DNA of 55,247 nt, from assembly GCA_947253655.1 (NCBI GenBank), contig CAMYAE010000012.1:1-55247 (forward strand), read 5' to 3'. A model generated the notes under the pieces. The model searched no databases and was not told the origin of the DNA. It saw nothing but the letters and a program-made list of their open reading frames with translations. This document shows positions 25,358 through 34,990 of the stretch, piece by piece. Position numbers and translations under genes: made by a program. Position 1 is the first letter of the stretch, and each line of letters starts with the position of its first letter. This stretch comes from an uncultured Bacteroidales bacterium. Lineage in GTDB: Bacteria; Bacteroidota; Bacteroidia; Bacteroidales; UBA932.

Positions 25358-27015
25358 TAGTTTATAAATTGTCTTTTAAGCTGTTCGATTTTGTCGTCAG
25401 CGTCCTTACCGGCGGCTCCGAAATAGAATTTTATCTTCGGCTCTGTACCTGAAGGTCGAACGGACACGACATCTCCGTCAGCGTTAAAGAATTGAAGCAC
25501 ATTGGATTTAGGCATTCCCGTCTTCTCCGGCTGCTCATAGTCTATCACCTTTATCACCTTTGAGCCGACAATTTCCACAGGCGGGCAGGAGCGCAGATCT
25601 GCCATAATCTGACGGATTTCTTCAGCCCCCGTCTTGCCCTTTCTGACCAAAGAAACAAGCCCCTCCTTGCGATAACCGAACTCTTCATAAATCTTCTGCA
25701 ACAACTGATATAGGGTCATCCCTTGTTCAGCAACCCAGGCTGCACATTCCGCAACCATGGCACAAGAGATTTGCGCGTCCTTGTCACGTACAAACTGTCC
25801 TACGTTGAAGCCGAAACTCTCCTCACCTCCGCAAATAAATTCTCCGTCAGCCTCATGACGTTTTACGATTTCAGCTATATATTTGAATCCCGTAAGCACA
25901 TTGTAGCATTTTACTCCGAAACTTTTGGCAATATCGGAAATAAGTTCAGTGGTGACAATCGTCTTGACAATATATTTGGAGCTGTCAAGACGGCCGGTCT
26001 CTTTCCAGCGTCTGAGTATATAATATGTCAATATGGACGCGGTCTGGTTACCGTTGAGCCGCACCATTTTGCCCTCATTGTCGCGAACGGCGATACCCAT
26101 TCTGTCCGCATCGGGATCGGTAGCCATTACAATGTCAGCCTGCTCCCTTTCAGCAACCTCAAGTGCCATTCTCATAGCCTCAGGCTCTTCAGGATTAGGC
26201 GAAACGACTGTAGGGAAATTACCGTCGCTTATGTCCTGTTCCGGAACATGGATAACATTTTCAAAGCCTATACGTCTAAGGCACTCCGGCACGAGCCTTA
26301 CTCCGCAACCATGCAGAGGAGTATATACGATTTTCAGTTCCGGATGCTTCCTGCGAGCTTCCGGAGAAAGCATCAGGGAAAGTATGTCATTAAGATAAGC
26401 CTCGTCCATCTCTTTGCCCATCATTTCAATTTCCCCACAACCGTCCTCTGTTGTGAACTTCACCTGCGAGGGATCGGTTATCTTCGCGACCTCGCCTACT
26501 ATATCCTTATCTACGGGAGAGGTTATCTGCCCACCGTCGGACCAGAACACCTTATAGCCATTATATTCCTTTGGATTATGGGAAGCCGTAATCATAACAC
26601 CTACGGTGGCTCCTTTCTTGCGTATAGCGTAACTCAACTCCGGGGTCGGCCTGATATTGTCAAAGAGGAAGACATTAATCCCATTAGCCGAAAACACATC
26701 GGCGGTTATCTTGGCAAAAAGCTTGCTGTTGTTCCGGCTGTCAAAAGATATGCAGGCACGGATATCGTCCCCCTCGACATGACCTTTTATATAATTGCAG
26801 AGGCCTTGCGTAGCCATACCGACAGTATATTTGTTCATTCTGTTGGTACCTACTCCCATAATACCTCTCAAGCCTCCTGTACCGAATTCCAGATTCTTAT
26901 AGAACGCATCCTCGAATCCGACAGGATCCGTGTTTCTCAATTCGATAATTTTTCCTTTCGTTTCAGGGTCGAAATCCCCGTTAAGCCATTTTTCGGCAAT
27001 TTCCTTATAATCCAT
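25357..27015 (-). CDS. phosphoglucomutase / phosphomannomutase family enzyme
   Basis: A 552-aa alpha-D-phosphohexomutase. The active-site loop TASHNPKEYNGYK has the phosphoserine Ser145; the metal loop is DPDADRMG, the sugar loop GEESFG and the phosphate loop RPSGTEPKIKFY. The length suits the phosphopentomutase/PGM2-like branch; glucose-1-P/glucose-6-P is the probable substrate. A longer frame runs up to 27129, but a perfect -7 box (27038-27045) lies within it, and MDYKEIAEKWL at 27015 is the typical N-terminus. It heads a transcript that continues into the two-component genes. Confidence 0.93.
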   Translation of the reverse strand: MDYKEIAEKWLNGDFDPETKGKIIELRNTDPVGFEDAFYKNLEFGTGGLRGIMGVGTNRMNKYTVGMATQGLCNYIKGHVEGDDIRACISFDSRNNSKLFAKITADVFSANGINVFLFDNIRPTPELSYAIRKKGATVGVMITASHNPKEYNGYKVFWSDGGQITSPVDKDIVGEVAKITDPSQVKFTTEDGCGEIEMMGKEMDEAYLNDILSLMLSPEARRKHPELKIVYTPLHGCGVRLVPECLRRIGFENVIHVPEQDISDGNFPTVVSPNPEEPEAMRMALEVAEREQADIVMATDPDADRMGIAVRDNEGKMVRLNGNQTASILTYYILRRWKETGRLDSSKYIVKTIVTTELISDIAKSFGVKCYNVLTGFKYIAEIVKRHEADGEFICGGEESFGFNVGQFVRDKDAQISCAMVAECAAWVAEQGMTLYQLLQKIYEEFGYRKEGLVSLVRKGKTGAEEIRQIMADLRSCPPVEIVGSKVIKVIDYEQPEKTGMPKSNVLQFFNADGDVVSVRPSGTEPKIKFYFGAAGKDADDKIEQLKRQFIN

Positions 27016-27037
27016 TTCTTTGTATTTATGACTTTCA

Positions 27038-27045
27038 CAAAAATA
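27038..27045 (-). promoter_or_regulatory. -7 promoter box (TATTTTTG) for the phosphomutase operon
   Basis: A perfect TAnnTTTG, 22 nt before the ATG at 27015, lying between that gene and the terminator of the preceding protease operon. Confidence 0.5.
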
Positions 27046-27071
27046 ATAAATTTCAGACGATATATAAAAGA

Positions 27072-27126
27072 TTTTTCTCCGGTTCGTCAGCACTTTGTCG
27101 AAAAGACAGCAACGACCGGAGAAAAA
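27072..27126 (-). terminator. hairpin terminator of the SusCD/protease operon
   Basis: Arms TTTTTCTCCGGT (27072-27083) and ACCGGAGAAAAA (27115-27126) form a perfect 12-bp stem with a 31-nt loop, starting 16 nt after the last stop of the minus-strand operon (27143). The stem ends in an A/T run, and TCTTTTATATA follows on the minus strand. The loop is long for a classic terminator, so some read-through into the phosphomutase gene is possible. Confidence 0.55.
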
Positions 27127-27142
27127 CATGAGATAAAAAGTC

Positions 27143-29707
27143 TTATTCTATTTTCATCGCCTGTGCAATTGCATACAGGAAAAATTTGTAATGGTTTTTC
27201 AATTCATTGTCTGCTGTTTTCCTTGAAGCCTCCTCATAAATTTTCTTAAGATTGATAAGTCTTGAATACATGACGCTCTCATCAAGTTCAGGAACATAGA
27301 AATTGATTGACTTGATTGGCTCAAAGCCGTACTTTTCTTTAAATAGGGCGTCTGAAGCCATAGGGTCGTCATGCCGAAGGATTATTCTTGAAATCATATT
27401 GTCTCCACCGGATATTGCCGAAGCCGCCAAAGCGGAAGATGCTCCCTTAGGAGTAATCACTCCTGATGTCGATAGCGTATATCCCAATAACATATACTGC
27501 ATAATTAGATTGGAATAGGATACCTTTTTCCCGGAACGCACTCCTTTAAGGACATGATTATATATATCATCATATGCTTCGGAAGGAAGATACGGATTAT
27601 CCATTTTCGTAGAAGCAAATTTCAGTTTAGCTATAGAGCCGATGATTGATTCCAAAAGAACGTTGCTTGTAAGGTAGCCGCTGAATGACTGTACGAAGAA
27701 AAGATCTTTGTATGCCTTTCTATTGTCGAGCCACCCGGTATCATCAGAGATTTCCAAAGCCATTTCAAGACTGTGCCTTTGGATGTCTTTAGGAATGACT
27801 TCATATCTCGGCAGGCCGTCCACGTCCTCAACTTCGCTGAGATACAGGCCTCCTACGTTTTTCAGAAGGTCGAGGCAAGAATATCCGAAACCCATATATA
27901 TCCGCCCGTTCTGCTTCATTCTGAAACTGTAGTCATAGTCGTCGGCAAGCCATTTATCCATATTGGCTATGGTAGTCTTCATATTCTCAAACCTCTGAGG
28001 CACAGATTTGGTGTAATCATCACCAAGGTCCCCCGTTGCGACCCTCGGGTCCAATCTCAAAGCCTTCTGTGGCCTGACATACAGACATAGAGGATTTTTA
28101 CGAGATTCTGCAATCAGGCTTTTCAGATACGGCACCTCTTCTTGTGGGGTTTTAGCCTCCGGGATGTCCTTGTATAGCCATTTTATCGCATATTTATCGT
28201 ATTCGCCAAGATTTGTATGTATTAGCCTGACACCCTTTTGCACATCTTCTTCGGTGGCCAGATAATTTGCCGGGAGCACATCCATTATTGATGCCGACAA
28301 TCCGTATTTCTGTGTAAATGAAGCAGAGTGCAATGAGTCGCAAGGAACAGCAGAGGAGCCAGCCAAATTGTAATCCAACCCAAGACAAAGCCCTACATTC
28401 CTTGTAATGTCAGCCATTAGATAGTCGTAAACTATCGGGCTCTTGACCATAGACGTTCTCATCTCCGGCAATGCCGATGCAAGATCCATAAAAAGTTCGG
28501 CATAGCTTTCCGAAAGATAGTTGTAAGGAACATAAATGGCAGCGCTCAATATCTCTCCTGTCCTCGGATCTGTCCAAGTGCTGCTTCTGACCGACTTGTT
28601 GGTTGCATTTTCCATCTTGATGCAGACAAACTGCAAATTATTGGCATTGAAAATGGCCGTATCCTTAGGATAAGGCATTACATCAATGCAGTCCTTCAAG
28701 CCAATTGCTTCGAAAGCTTCATTCCATTTCAAGACTCCTTCAGATATCGTCTTTGCCATCTTGTCGTCAAAAAGCGTGTCAATATAGAAAACAAGGGGCT
28801 TATCCGGAGAAAGCCTCCATCTTTTGGCATAATCAACTCTTTTTGCCCCCCTGTCGGAGGCATCCAATCCGGTGAAATGTACTGTAGTGATGCCGATTCT
28901 CGAGTCCGCAATCCGAGGAGACATCTTGTCTTCAGGCAGCAGATAGAAAGTTCTCTGCAACCTGACAGTCAGCTTTTCATCTCCGGAAGAAGACATTCCG
29001 AGCACATAAGACTTAACCTTATATGTATCAAGGCTGAATATAGAAACATTTTCTTTGAACGCCTCTACTCGCTCCAGCATAGATGTAGATGATTCTTTCT
29101 CCAAGTCCTTACGGATAAGGCCTTCATACATGTTTGCCCCGCTCGGATCCAGTGGGTCAAGCTTCTTTTGCTGTGAGCCGAAAAATGATGTGGCATCAAA
29201 AACGTAAGATAGGCTGTCCGGGGAAAATGTTTCAATCGGGAACGTGGCAATTACTGCCCCTGAATGACTTTTCTCGAGAGCTCCAAGTATAAGAGAATCA
29301 GATGAAATATATTTTTCCTCGGCAACCTCATGCAATAGCACGAGGGAGTCTGTTGCTGTAAAATAAGCGTGTATTGCCTTTGGAATCATATATCCGACAA
29401 TCCCGTTTCCTCCGTCACTTGATTGTTCTATTGATGACGACAAAAGCATTTCCTTATCCAGCATTGTTTTTGGAAGTTCGAAAATCAATTTTCCGTCATC
29501 GGCGAGATGCAAGGTCATAAAACCTTTAGCCGTCTTGACCTTCTTGTCTTTAAAAAGCTTCTCATATTTCGATTCCTCTTTTTTTACCAATTCCGTCTTG
29601 TTCTTCTTTTTGTTCTTTTTAGGGCCGGCCATAATCGGAACGCCACCCACCAAGGCAAATGCGACAAGAATTGCCAGAACTTTCTTAATATTATTGCTTA
29701 CCATCAT
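27143..29707 (-). CDS. metalloprotease paralogue with a destroyed zinc site (pseudoprotease)
   Basis: An 854-aa exported protein of the DUF5117/DUF5118-type zinc metalloprotease family. A signal peptide (to about 27) is followed by a Lys-rich linker (KNKKKNKTELVKK), the DUF5118-like start YEKLFKD, and the shared core (WRLSPDKPLVFYID, WTDPRTGEILSA, FTQKYG, SIMD). Where the neighbour has HEVGHCLGLMH, this protein reads RNVGLCLGLDY (436-446): Arg436, Asn437, Leu440 and Tyr446 replace His, Glu, His and His. All the zinc and catalytic residues are gone, while the flanking SIMD Met-turn remains. No frameshift or stop interrupts 854 codons, so the protein seems kept for a non-enzymatic role. Last gene of the operon, 8 nt after the active paralogue. 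Confidence 0.9.
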   Translation of the reverse strand: MMVSNNIKKVLAILVAFALVGGVPIMAGPKKNKKKNKTELVKKEESKYEKLFKDKKVKTAKGFMTLHLADDGKLIFELPKTMLDKEMLLSSSIEQSSDGGNGIVGYMIPKAIHAYFTATDSLVLLHEVAEEKYISSDSLILGALEKSHSGAVIATFPIETFSPDSLSYVFDATSFFGSQQKKLDPLDPSGANMYEGLIRKDLEKESSTSMLERVEAFKENVSIFSLDTYKVKSYVLGMSSSGDEKLTVRLQRTFYLLPEDKMSPRIADSRIGITTVHFTGLDASDRGAKRVDYAKRWRLSPDKPLVFYIDTLFDDKMAKTISEGVLKWNEAFEAIGLKDCIDVMPYPKDTAIFNANNLQFVCIKMENATNKSVRSSTWTDPRTGEILSAAIYVPYNYLSESYAELFMDLASALPEMRTSMVKSPIVYDYLMADITRNVGLCLGLDYNLAGSSAVPCDSLHSASFTQKYGLSASIMDVLPANYLATEEDVQKGVRLIHTNLGEYDKYAIKWLYKDIPEAKTPQEEVPYLKSLIAESRKNPLCLYVRPQKALRLDPRVATGDLGDDYTKSVPQRFENMKTTIANMDKWLADDYDYSFRMKQNGRIYMGFGYSCLDLLKNVGGLYLSEVEDVDGLPRYEVIPKDIQRHSLEMALEISDDTGWLDNRKAYKDLFFVQSFSGYLTSNVLLESIIGSIAKLKFASTKMDNPYLPSEAYDDIYNHVLKGVRSGKKVSYSNLIMQYMLLGYTLSTSGVITPKGASSALAASAISGGDNMISRIILRHDDPMASDALFKEKYGFEPIKSINFYVPELDESVMYSRLINLKKIYEEASRKTADNELKNHYKFFLYAIAQAMKIE

Positions 29708-29715
29708 TCCGTCCC

Positions 29716-32475
29716 CTATTTAAGTGTTTTTTCTATATTTCTGAGAAGAAGGGTATAATGTGCCTTTACATTGCCGGAAGCAGAAGCCACCTTGCTTTTA
29801 ATCAAAGCCCTGGCTTTGATTATATAAGCATAATATTCCGCTTCTTTTAGTTGAGGTGCAGCAAAATAGATGTACGGGGCATCGTATCCTCCCAAAGGAG
29901 AAGCCCATACAGAAGCATCATCGCTGTAACCGGAAAGATCATAACACAGATTGGAGTTTTCCTCTATCAGTTTATTGAGCATTTCAGGTGCCTTAAGACT
30001 TATAGTCATATTTGTATGAGAGCAGCCCGGAATACCGCAAATATGATCTTCATATCCGACTGCCGTATCTACATTATTGTCTGCAAGTGATTTGGACGCA
30101 ACAGCTCCGTTGCCCTTGTATGACATTCCGACAGCAGAGAACATATTCTTCAAATATTCTCTCTGAAGCATCATTTGCTCTTCGGTCAGATTGCCGCCCT
30201 TCATTGTAGGCTTCCACACATAATCATAAGTGTCCTTAAGGCATTCGTCTACGGTATATGTATTCTCGTGGTCTATCATATCGGCTGTAACAAGCTTTAA
30301 AGGGGCAAGTACGATTGCCTGAGCAATAGCCGTACGAAGGATTTTGGAAGGTGACCCCATAATTGTAACTTTCTTCATCAATTCCTGATTGTCAATCCAG
30401 TCTAAAGCTTCATATTCATTCAATATAAATTTGAAAGCCTCTTTCTGTGTTTCTTTCGGCACGACTCTATAGGCATACTCAACAGGATCTCCGTCCCTCT
30501 TTTCATACATGTTTATCCCGCCGATATTGTTAAAAACATGCTGGATATATGTAAAATACTGATATACGATACCGGTGTAGATATCCTCACGATATTTGTA
30601 ATCGGAATCATCAGTAATCCATGAATCCATATTGGATAGAATATATTTAAGATTGCTTATCCCATAAACGGAAGCTTTCATGGAGTTGTCGCCAAGATCT
30701 TCGGATTGAGAACGCGGATCATAAATTTGGCTGAACTGCTGTTTGCCGTATCTCAGAACAGGATCTTTTTGGGCTTCAGAAAGCCACTTGTATGCGATAG
30801 CGTTTTCTTCTTCAATGTCCTTTGCGTCAAAAATAGGCGAATAAGCGTACTTTATCGCATAATAATCGTATGTGCCGAATTTAGGCGGAGTAAGCTTTAC
30901 TCCTCTTTCTGCATCTCCCGGCTGTGCGACATAATTGAACCTGGCATAATCCATGATTGAATTTGTCGTTCCGTATTTTTGCGTAAATTTCGGAGAGCGC
31001 AAAGAATCGACCGGGATTGTCGCCGAAGAACTCATATTGTGCATAAGGCCAAGACAATGACCCACTTCGTGAGTAATTACATAACGAAGAGCATCAGCAA
31101 GAATTTCTTTCGGAAGTTTGCCGTTACGAATTGCCTTTTCAGCCTGAGCCGTCTGGATATAACGCCAATTGTTTACAAGCTTGACTACATCATGATATAC
31201 ATATACGGATGCGTTGATTATCTCTCCGCTACGTGGATCGACCCAGGAAGGACCCATTGCGTTTTGCATACGCAGAGGGGCATATCTTATGCATGAGTAT
31301 TTGATATTGTCAGGGTCAAAGCTGCTGTCATCAGACGGGTACGGTCTGGCCTGAATAGCATTGGAGAAGCCTATCTTCTCGAAAGGCTCCTGCCATTGGT
31401 TTACAGCCTCGTATATGGCGTCTTTCCAATCTTCAGGGAATGCGGGGTCGATATAGAAAACAATCGGCTTTTTGGGAGCCACTTTTTTACCGGCACGGAA
31501 TGCCGCAGTGTCGGACGGCTCCAATCTCCACCTATTTGCAAAATATACGATTTTTGCCTGCTTCTCTTTTTCACTGAAAAGTATTTTCCCGGTAGGGAAG
31601 ATTCCAATCCTGCTATCAGTATATCTCGGCTTGTACGGTACTTTATCCAAAAGGATAATAGACCTTGTCACGACTGCCGTAAAAGGTACATCAGTTGCAA
31701 GTTCTTTCGTGCCATAAGATATGGAACATGTATATGAAAGATGACTCTTAACCGATATGCTGCTTTCAAAAGCCTTTACGTCACCGAGAAAAGATCTGCT
31801 GCTTTCAAAAACCGGAGTTCTCTTGGCACGGCCATATAAAGTATTCACGCTGTAATTGTCGAACGGTCGCATAAGCTTCTGATCGCCTACAAAGAAATCG
31901 GTTACATCCACCAACACAGCCGAACTGTCAGCATTGAAAGAATGAAGCTTAAACGATGTCAGGATAGCACCTGCACTGTTCTTGTCGAGAGACTCCTTGA
32001 CTTTTGCAAGCTTCGAATCTGTAATGTAGTCTTTATTGACACTTACTATATTAACATTTTTTCCAACCCTTGAAAACATAATATGCAAAGGAGCAAGCGG
32101 CTTTGAGCCTATAATGGCATCTCCGTTATCTGAGATTTCCGACACTGTTGAGCCGAGAAGCATGTCTCTTCCCATAAGGCTGTCCGGAATTTCGAAATAG
32201 ACTTTCCCTTTCAATTTGTAGACATTAATAAAGCCATTGTGGGTCTCAGGCTTGTCTTTCATGAATTTCTCGTATTCGGACTCTTTCTTTTTATCCTCGG
32301 TTTCGCCTTTTCCGGATTTCTTCTTAGATTTCTTGGCACGGGCATCTTTGCCCTTCTTCCTTACCGACGGTTTTTCCGTTTTCGGTTTATTGCTGCCCTC
32401 CATTATAAAACCGCTTGTCATTGAAGGCAATAATAGCATTAAAATGCAGACAATTGAAAAAAATGTTTTCTTCAT
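29716..32475 (-). CDS. secreted zinc-dependent metalloprotease (DUF5117/5118 type)
   Basis: A 919-aa exported protease. A signal peptide (MKKTFFSIVCILMLLLP) and a very Lys-rich segment (about 33-65) precede the DUF5118-like domain. The catalytic motif HEVGHCLGLMH spans 469-479, with the three His ligands, Glu470 and the Met-turn SIMDYARFNY downstream, as in metzincin-like enzymes. The C-terminal region (to LLLRNIEKTLK) is shared with the next gene. In Bacteroidetes such proteases often lie in SusC/SusD operons and are thought to act on proteins or peptides at the surface. A TTG-type extension to 32511 is unlikely; the ATG at 32475 begins a proper signal peptide. A hairpin sits 25 nt upstream. 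Confidence 0.93.
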   Translation of the reverse strand: MKKTFFSIVCILMLLLPSMTSGFIMEGSNKPKTEKPSVRKKGKDARAKKSKKKSGKGETEDKKKESEYEKFMKDKPETHNGFINVYKLKGKVYFEIPDSLMGRDMLLGSTVSEISDNGDAIIGSKPLAPLHIMFSRVGKNVNIVSVNKDYITDSKLAKVKESLDKNSAGAILTSFKLHSFNADSSAVLVDVTDFFVGDQKLMRPFDNYSVNTLYGRAKRTPVFESSRSFLGDVKAFESSISVKSHLSYTCSISYGTKELATDVPFTAVVTRSIILLDKVPYKPRYTDSRIGIFPTGKILFSEKEKQAKIVYFANRWRLEPSDTAAFRAGKKVAPKKPIVFYIDPAFPEDWKDAIYEAVNQWQEPFEKIGFSNAIQARPYPSDDSSFDPDNIKYSCIRYAPLRMQNAMGPSWVDPRSGEIINASVYVYHDVVKLVNNWRYIQTAQAEKAIRNGKLPKEILADALRYVITHEVGHCLGLMHNMSSSATIPVDSLRSPKFTQKYGTTNSIMDYARFNYVAQPGDAERGVKLTPPKFGTYDYYAIKYAYSPIFDAKDIEEENAIAYKWLSEAQKDPVLRYGKQQFSQIYDPRSQSEDLGDNSMKASVYGISNLKYILSNMDSWITDDSDYKYREDIYTGIVYQYFTYIQHVFNNIGGINMYEKRDGDPVEYAYRVVPKETQKEAFKFILNEYEALDWIDNQELMKKVTIMGSPSKILRTAIAQAIVLAPLKLVTADMIDHENTYTVDECLKDTYDYVWKPTMKGGNLTEEQMMLQREYLKNMFSAVGMSYKGNGAVASKSLADNNVDTAVGYEDHICGIPGCSHTNMTISLKAPEMLNKLIEENSNLCYDLSGYSDDASVWASPLGGYDAPYIYFAAPQLKEAEYYAYIIKARALIKSKVASASGNVKAHYTLLLRNIEKTLK

Positions 32476-32499
32476 TACGTGTAAATAATAAAAATATAA

Positions 32500-32524
32500 G
32501 CGGCTGCACACCTTATGTAGCCGC
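32500..32524 (-). terminator. intra-operon hairpin before the protease pair
   Basis: GCGGCT (32500-32505) pairs with AGCCGC (32519-32524), with further ACA/TGT pairing possible inside. On the minus strand the stem is followed by TTATATTTTTATT, the shape of a weak intrinsic terminator or attenuator. It lies between the PKD-like gene (stop 32536) and the protease (start 32475). No perfect TAnnTTTG box is present in this 60-bp gap, so the protease genes probably depend on read-through or on an unseen promoter. Confidence 0.5.
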
Positions 32525-32535
32525 CCGATAATTAA

Positions 32536-34221
32536 TTAAAATGAATATGCGTTATTAGGCAAATATTCAATCATTGTAGCATGACCGCCATTGATCTTTA
32601 CGGAATACTTTACCTCCGGAGCAGCTCCGGCAATTACATCGTCATCAACTTTCAAGACCTTTACGTATCCGTCTTCGGTTGCAACCACAAACAGATCGGC
32701 ATACGGGCTTGCCCCCATAAAGTTTGCCACTTCTCCGGCTCTGATTCCTGTAATAGACGAATCGGACGTATATATTTTTCTGATAAGGCCTCTTATTGCA
32801 TCAAAGTAGTAGATTGATTTCGTGTCACTTCCGGTAAAGAACACTCCATGTCTCGGACCTCCCATATTATTTATCATAATAATATTTGCAGGATCTATAT
32901 CGGCCTTGCCTTCAACAGGAAAGAAGAGTCCAAGATCAATATCCTGAAGACCGGACCAGGCGTCATAATAGCAGTCAAAAGTATACAGATATAACTTATT
33001 GTCACTTTCTTTCTGAAGAAGCATTACTATGGTAAGATATTGTGTGGCACCCCAACCAATATCAAACCCACATCCTTTCATTTGAACGACCTTATAGCCG
33101 GAAAGGTCCTCAGGGCCTGGGTACTTTATTTCCGGGTACTCCTTGGTACCGTCAAACCCTGGGCCGAATGCACCGAAAGCATCTCTATGCAACTCATTCT
33201 GATTGGAATAGAATTCCTTGCTATCGGCAAAAGGTCTTACACGGTAATCTTTTATGTCAACACAGCGATGATTGTCGGAATCATATCCGACTATTCCCGG
33301 TATTGTTGCCATCATGGTGGAAAATGCCGAACAGTTCACCCAATCCTGAAGGTGCATACCGCCTGCAATGGCAATAGGCGTATTTGTAAACCGACCCGAA
33401 TGAGGCACCATTGCTCCATTAACATTTTCATCATCCCTGATATACAGCTCTCCGTTTTCCGAAAGCACATAAGTCTGGTCCTTCTTATAAATCACGCTCT
33501 TTATATCCAATGACGAGGCGTCGGACAAAAACTCTTTTTTGATATTGCCGATAACAGACATCGAATTGGCATTGATATCTATAGGCCCTATATCACCGGG
33601 CTGAACTATGCTGATCGCAAAAGAGAACTTATCTTCGCTAAATGTATGTGCAACAAGTTCCTTTACTCCGGCGGAGAGCCTTGCTCCCGCATTTGAAGAA
33701 GCAAAGACGCCTTCGCTTAATTCGTACTCATCACTGTTGTTAGGATTAATCCTCAGGTAATTCAATTTTGAATTGGAGCTGCCGTCTTCCGAGATAAAAG
33801 CCCAACCCTCTGTGAAAGAAGGATTGACCGAATATGACACGATTTTCGAATATTTCTGGTCATAACGCAAGTCGGTTATCACTAAAAGAGCATTGTAGAG
33901 GCCAACAGGTACATCCTTAAGTGTAAGCACATCTCCTGTAGCAACAGGCTGATTGTTTCCACTGAAGAACCATTCAAACATAAGTTTGTCCTTAGTAAGG
34001 GTCTTATCGATTATCTTGTATTTAGCAGGAATAACCACGTCTTCTCCCAACTCAAAGACAAATGCTCTCAATGCTTTGTTCGCATAATTGGTGTTCATGG
34101 AGTCTGATATTTCTATTGCGTTAGGTTCTGTAGTATAATCGTAATTGCCGAGATCCCTATGGCATGCCGCCAATGCAATTATTGTTGCAATTATTGCAAA
34201 TGTATCGATGATTTGTTTCAT
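32536..34221 (-). CDS. PKD-like family lipoprotein
   Basis: A 561-aa predicted lipoprotein. The leader ends ALAACHRDLGNYDY, so Cys20 is the lipid anchor; the following DLGNYDY is the conserved start of the PKD-like lipoprotein family (PF16407, from memory). An Ig/PKD-like region at about 60-135 is followed by a long beta-rich part with Trp, Tyr and Asp-rich turns (GCGFDIGWGATQ, GGPRHGVFFTG) that looks like a propeller. The function is unproven; position suggests a surface-exposed binding protein that works with the SusC/SusD pair. It starts 12 nt after the DUF4843 gene. Confidence 0.85.
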   Translation of the reverse strand: MKQIIDTFAIIATIIALAACHRDLGNYDYTTEPNAIEISDSMNTNYANKALRAFVFELGEDVVIPAKYKIIDKTLTKDKLMFEWFFSGNNQPVATGDVLTLKDVPVGLYNALLVITDLRYDQKYSKIVSYSVNPSFTEGWAFISEDGSSNSKLNYLRINPNNSDEYELSEGVFASSNAGARLSAGVKELVAHTFSEDKFSFAISIVQPGDIGPIDINANSMSVIGNIKKEFLSDASSLDIKSVIYKKDQTYVLSENGELYIRDDENVNGAMVPHSGRFTNTPIAIAGGMHLQDWVNCSAFSTMMATIPGIVGYDSDNHRCVDIKDYRVRPFADSKEFYSNQNELHRDAFGAFGPGFDGTKEYPEIKYPGPEDLSGYKVVQMKGCGFDIGWGATQYLTIVMLLQKESDNKLYLYTFDCYYDAWSGLQDIDLGLFFPVEGKADIDPANIIMINNMGGPRHGVFFTGSDTKSIYYFDAIRGLIRKIYTSDSSITGIRAGEVANFMGASPYADLFVVATEDGYVKVLKVDDDVIAGAAPEVKYSVKINGGHATMIEYLPNNAYSF

Positions 34222-34233
34222 AGTCGTTCTGAT

Positions 34234-34959
34234 TTACATAAGTTTGGCATAAGATACTGTGTCGAGCACCTTGGTGATACCATCAGCTTCAAACAGTGTA
34301 TCTCCTTTATTGTCAAGTTCTATAAGATAGTTTACAAACTGGACGACATAGGCTTTTATTTCACTTATCTTCATTCCGGAAAGATCTGATATCCCGGTGG
34401 CGATTATAAAATGCCGGTATTTGATATCGGAATATGGGCCGAGGAATACCTTTGCCATATCCTCGTTCCACCAATCCGGCTGAGCCAATTTATTCGTTAC
34501 ATAAATAAGGGCTGTCTGATGATTTTCTATGCCGACTTTAAAATAATCGTTTTCGATTATTTTCAGAAAAAGCCTTTTTTCCTCACCCAATTCGGGAGCA
34601 TTGACAAATTTTATTGCCAAGGAATCCTCATAGACACCCTTATGGAATATATGCGACATAGAATATAAAGATGAAGAAAGCGTAGTTGCCAAATCCCCTT
34701 CATTTACAACTTCCAAACTGTATTCTCTGTCCTGTTCAAGTGCTGTTCCTATCAGAGATACAGGTATCTTCATTGTATATTCCTCTTTCCCCGGTGTTGT
34801 GGCAAAGGAGAACCTATACACAGAGTTTTCGGATTTGTTTTTGAAATGAATGCGATTGCCCCCGGAATAGATCATTATAGGATCTTCTTTACAAGAGCAA
34901 AATCCAAGCATCAAAAAGAAAAAGACCGATATTCTTATTATTTTTTTCATAATATTCAT
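34234..34959 (-). CDS. DUF4843 family lipoprotein
   Basis: A 241-aa predicted lipoprotein. The leader MKKIIRISVFFFLMLGFCSC ends in two closely placed Cys residues, either of which could be lipidated. The body is a beta-sandwich-like sequence with the DUF4843 pattern: YRFSFATTPGKEEYTMKIPVSL, then KLAQPDWWN. These proteins are nearly always encoded between SusD and PKD-like lipoproteins, as here, and are of unknown function. Two starts (34959 or 34950) are possible; both keep the leader. It lies 31 nt after susD. Confidence 0.85.
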   Translation of the reverse strand: MNIMKKIIRISVFFFLMLGFCSCKEDPIMIYSGGNRIHFKNKSENSVYRFSFATTPGKEEYTMKIPVSLIGTALEQDREYSLEVVNEGDLATTLSSSLYSMSHIFHKGVYEDSLAIKFVNAPELGEEKRLFLKIIENDYFKVGIENHQTALIYVTNKLAQPDWWNEDMAKVFLGPYSDIKYRHFIIATGISDLSGMKISEIKAYVVQFVNYLIELDNKGDTLFEADGITKVLDTVSYAKLM

Positions 34960-34990
34960 AAATTAATCTTTGTGAGGTATATGAGAATGG

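Noticed and set aside
25723..27249. Plus-strand open frame of 508 codons antisense to the phosphomutase
   Set aside because: The minus strand encodes a complete phosphoglucomutase with all motifs; the antisense product has no recognisable domain and looks like a codon-bias shadow.
27143..29707. Reading the RNVGLCLGLDY region as a sequencing error in a normal protease
   Set aside because: Four separate substitutions at the catalytic positions in an intact frame are not explained by one or two base errors.
29716..32511. Longer protease frame starting upstream of 32475
   Set aside because: The extra 12 residues disrupt a proper signal peptide that begins at the ATG at 32475.
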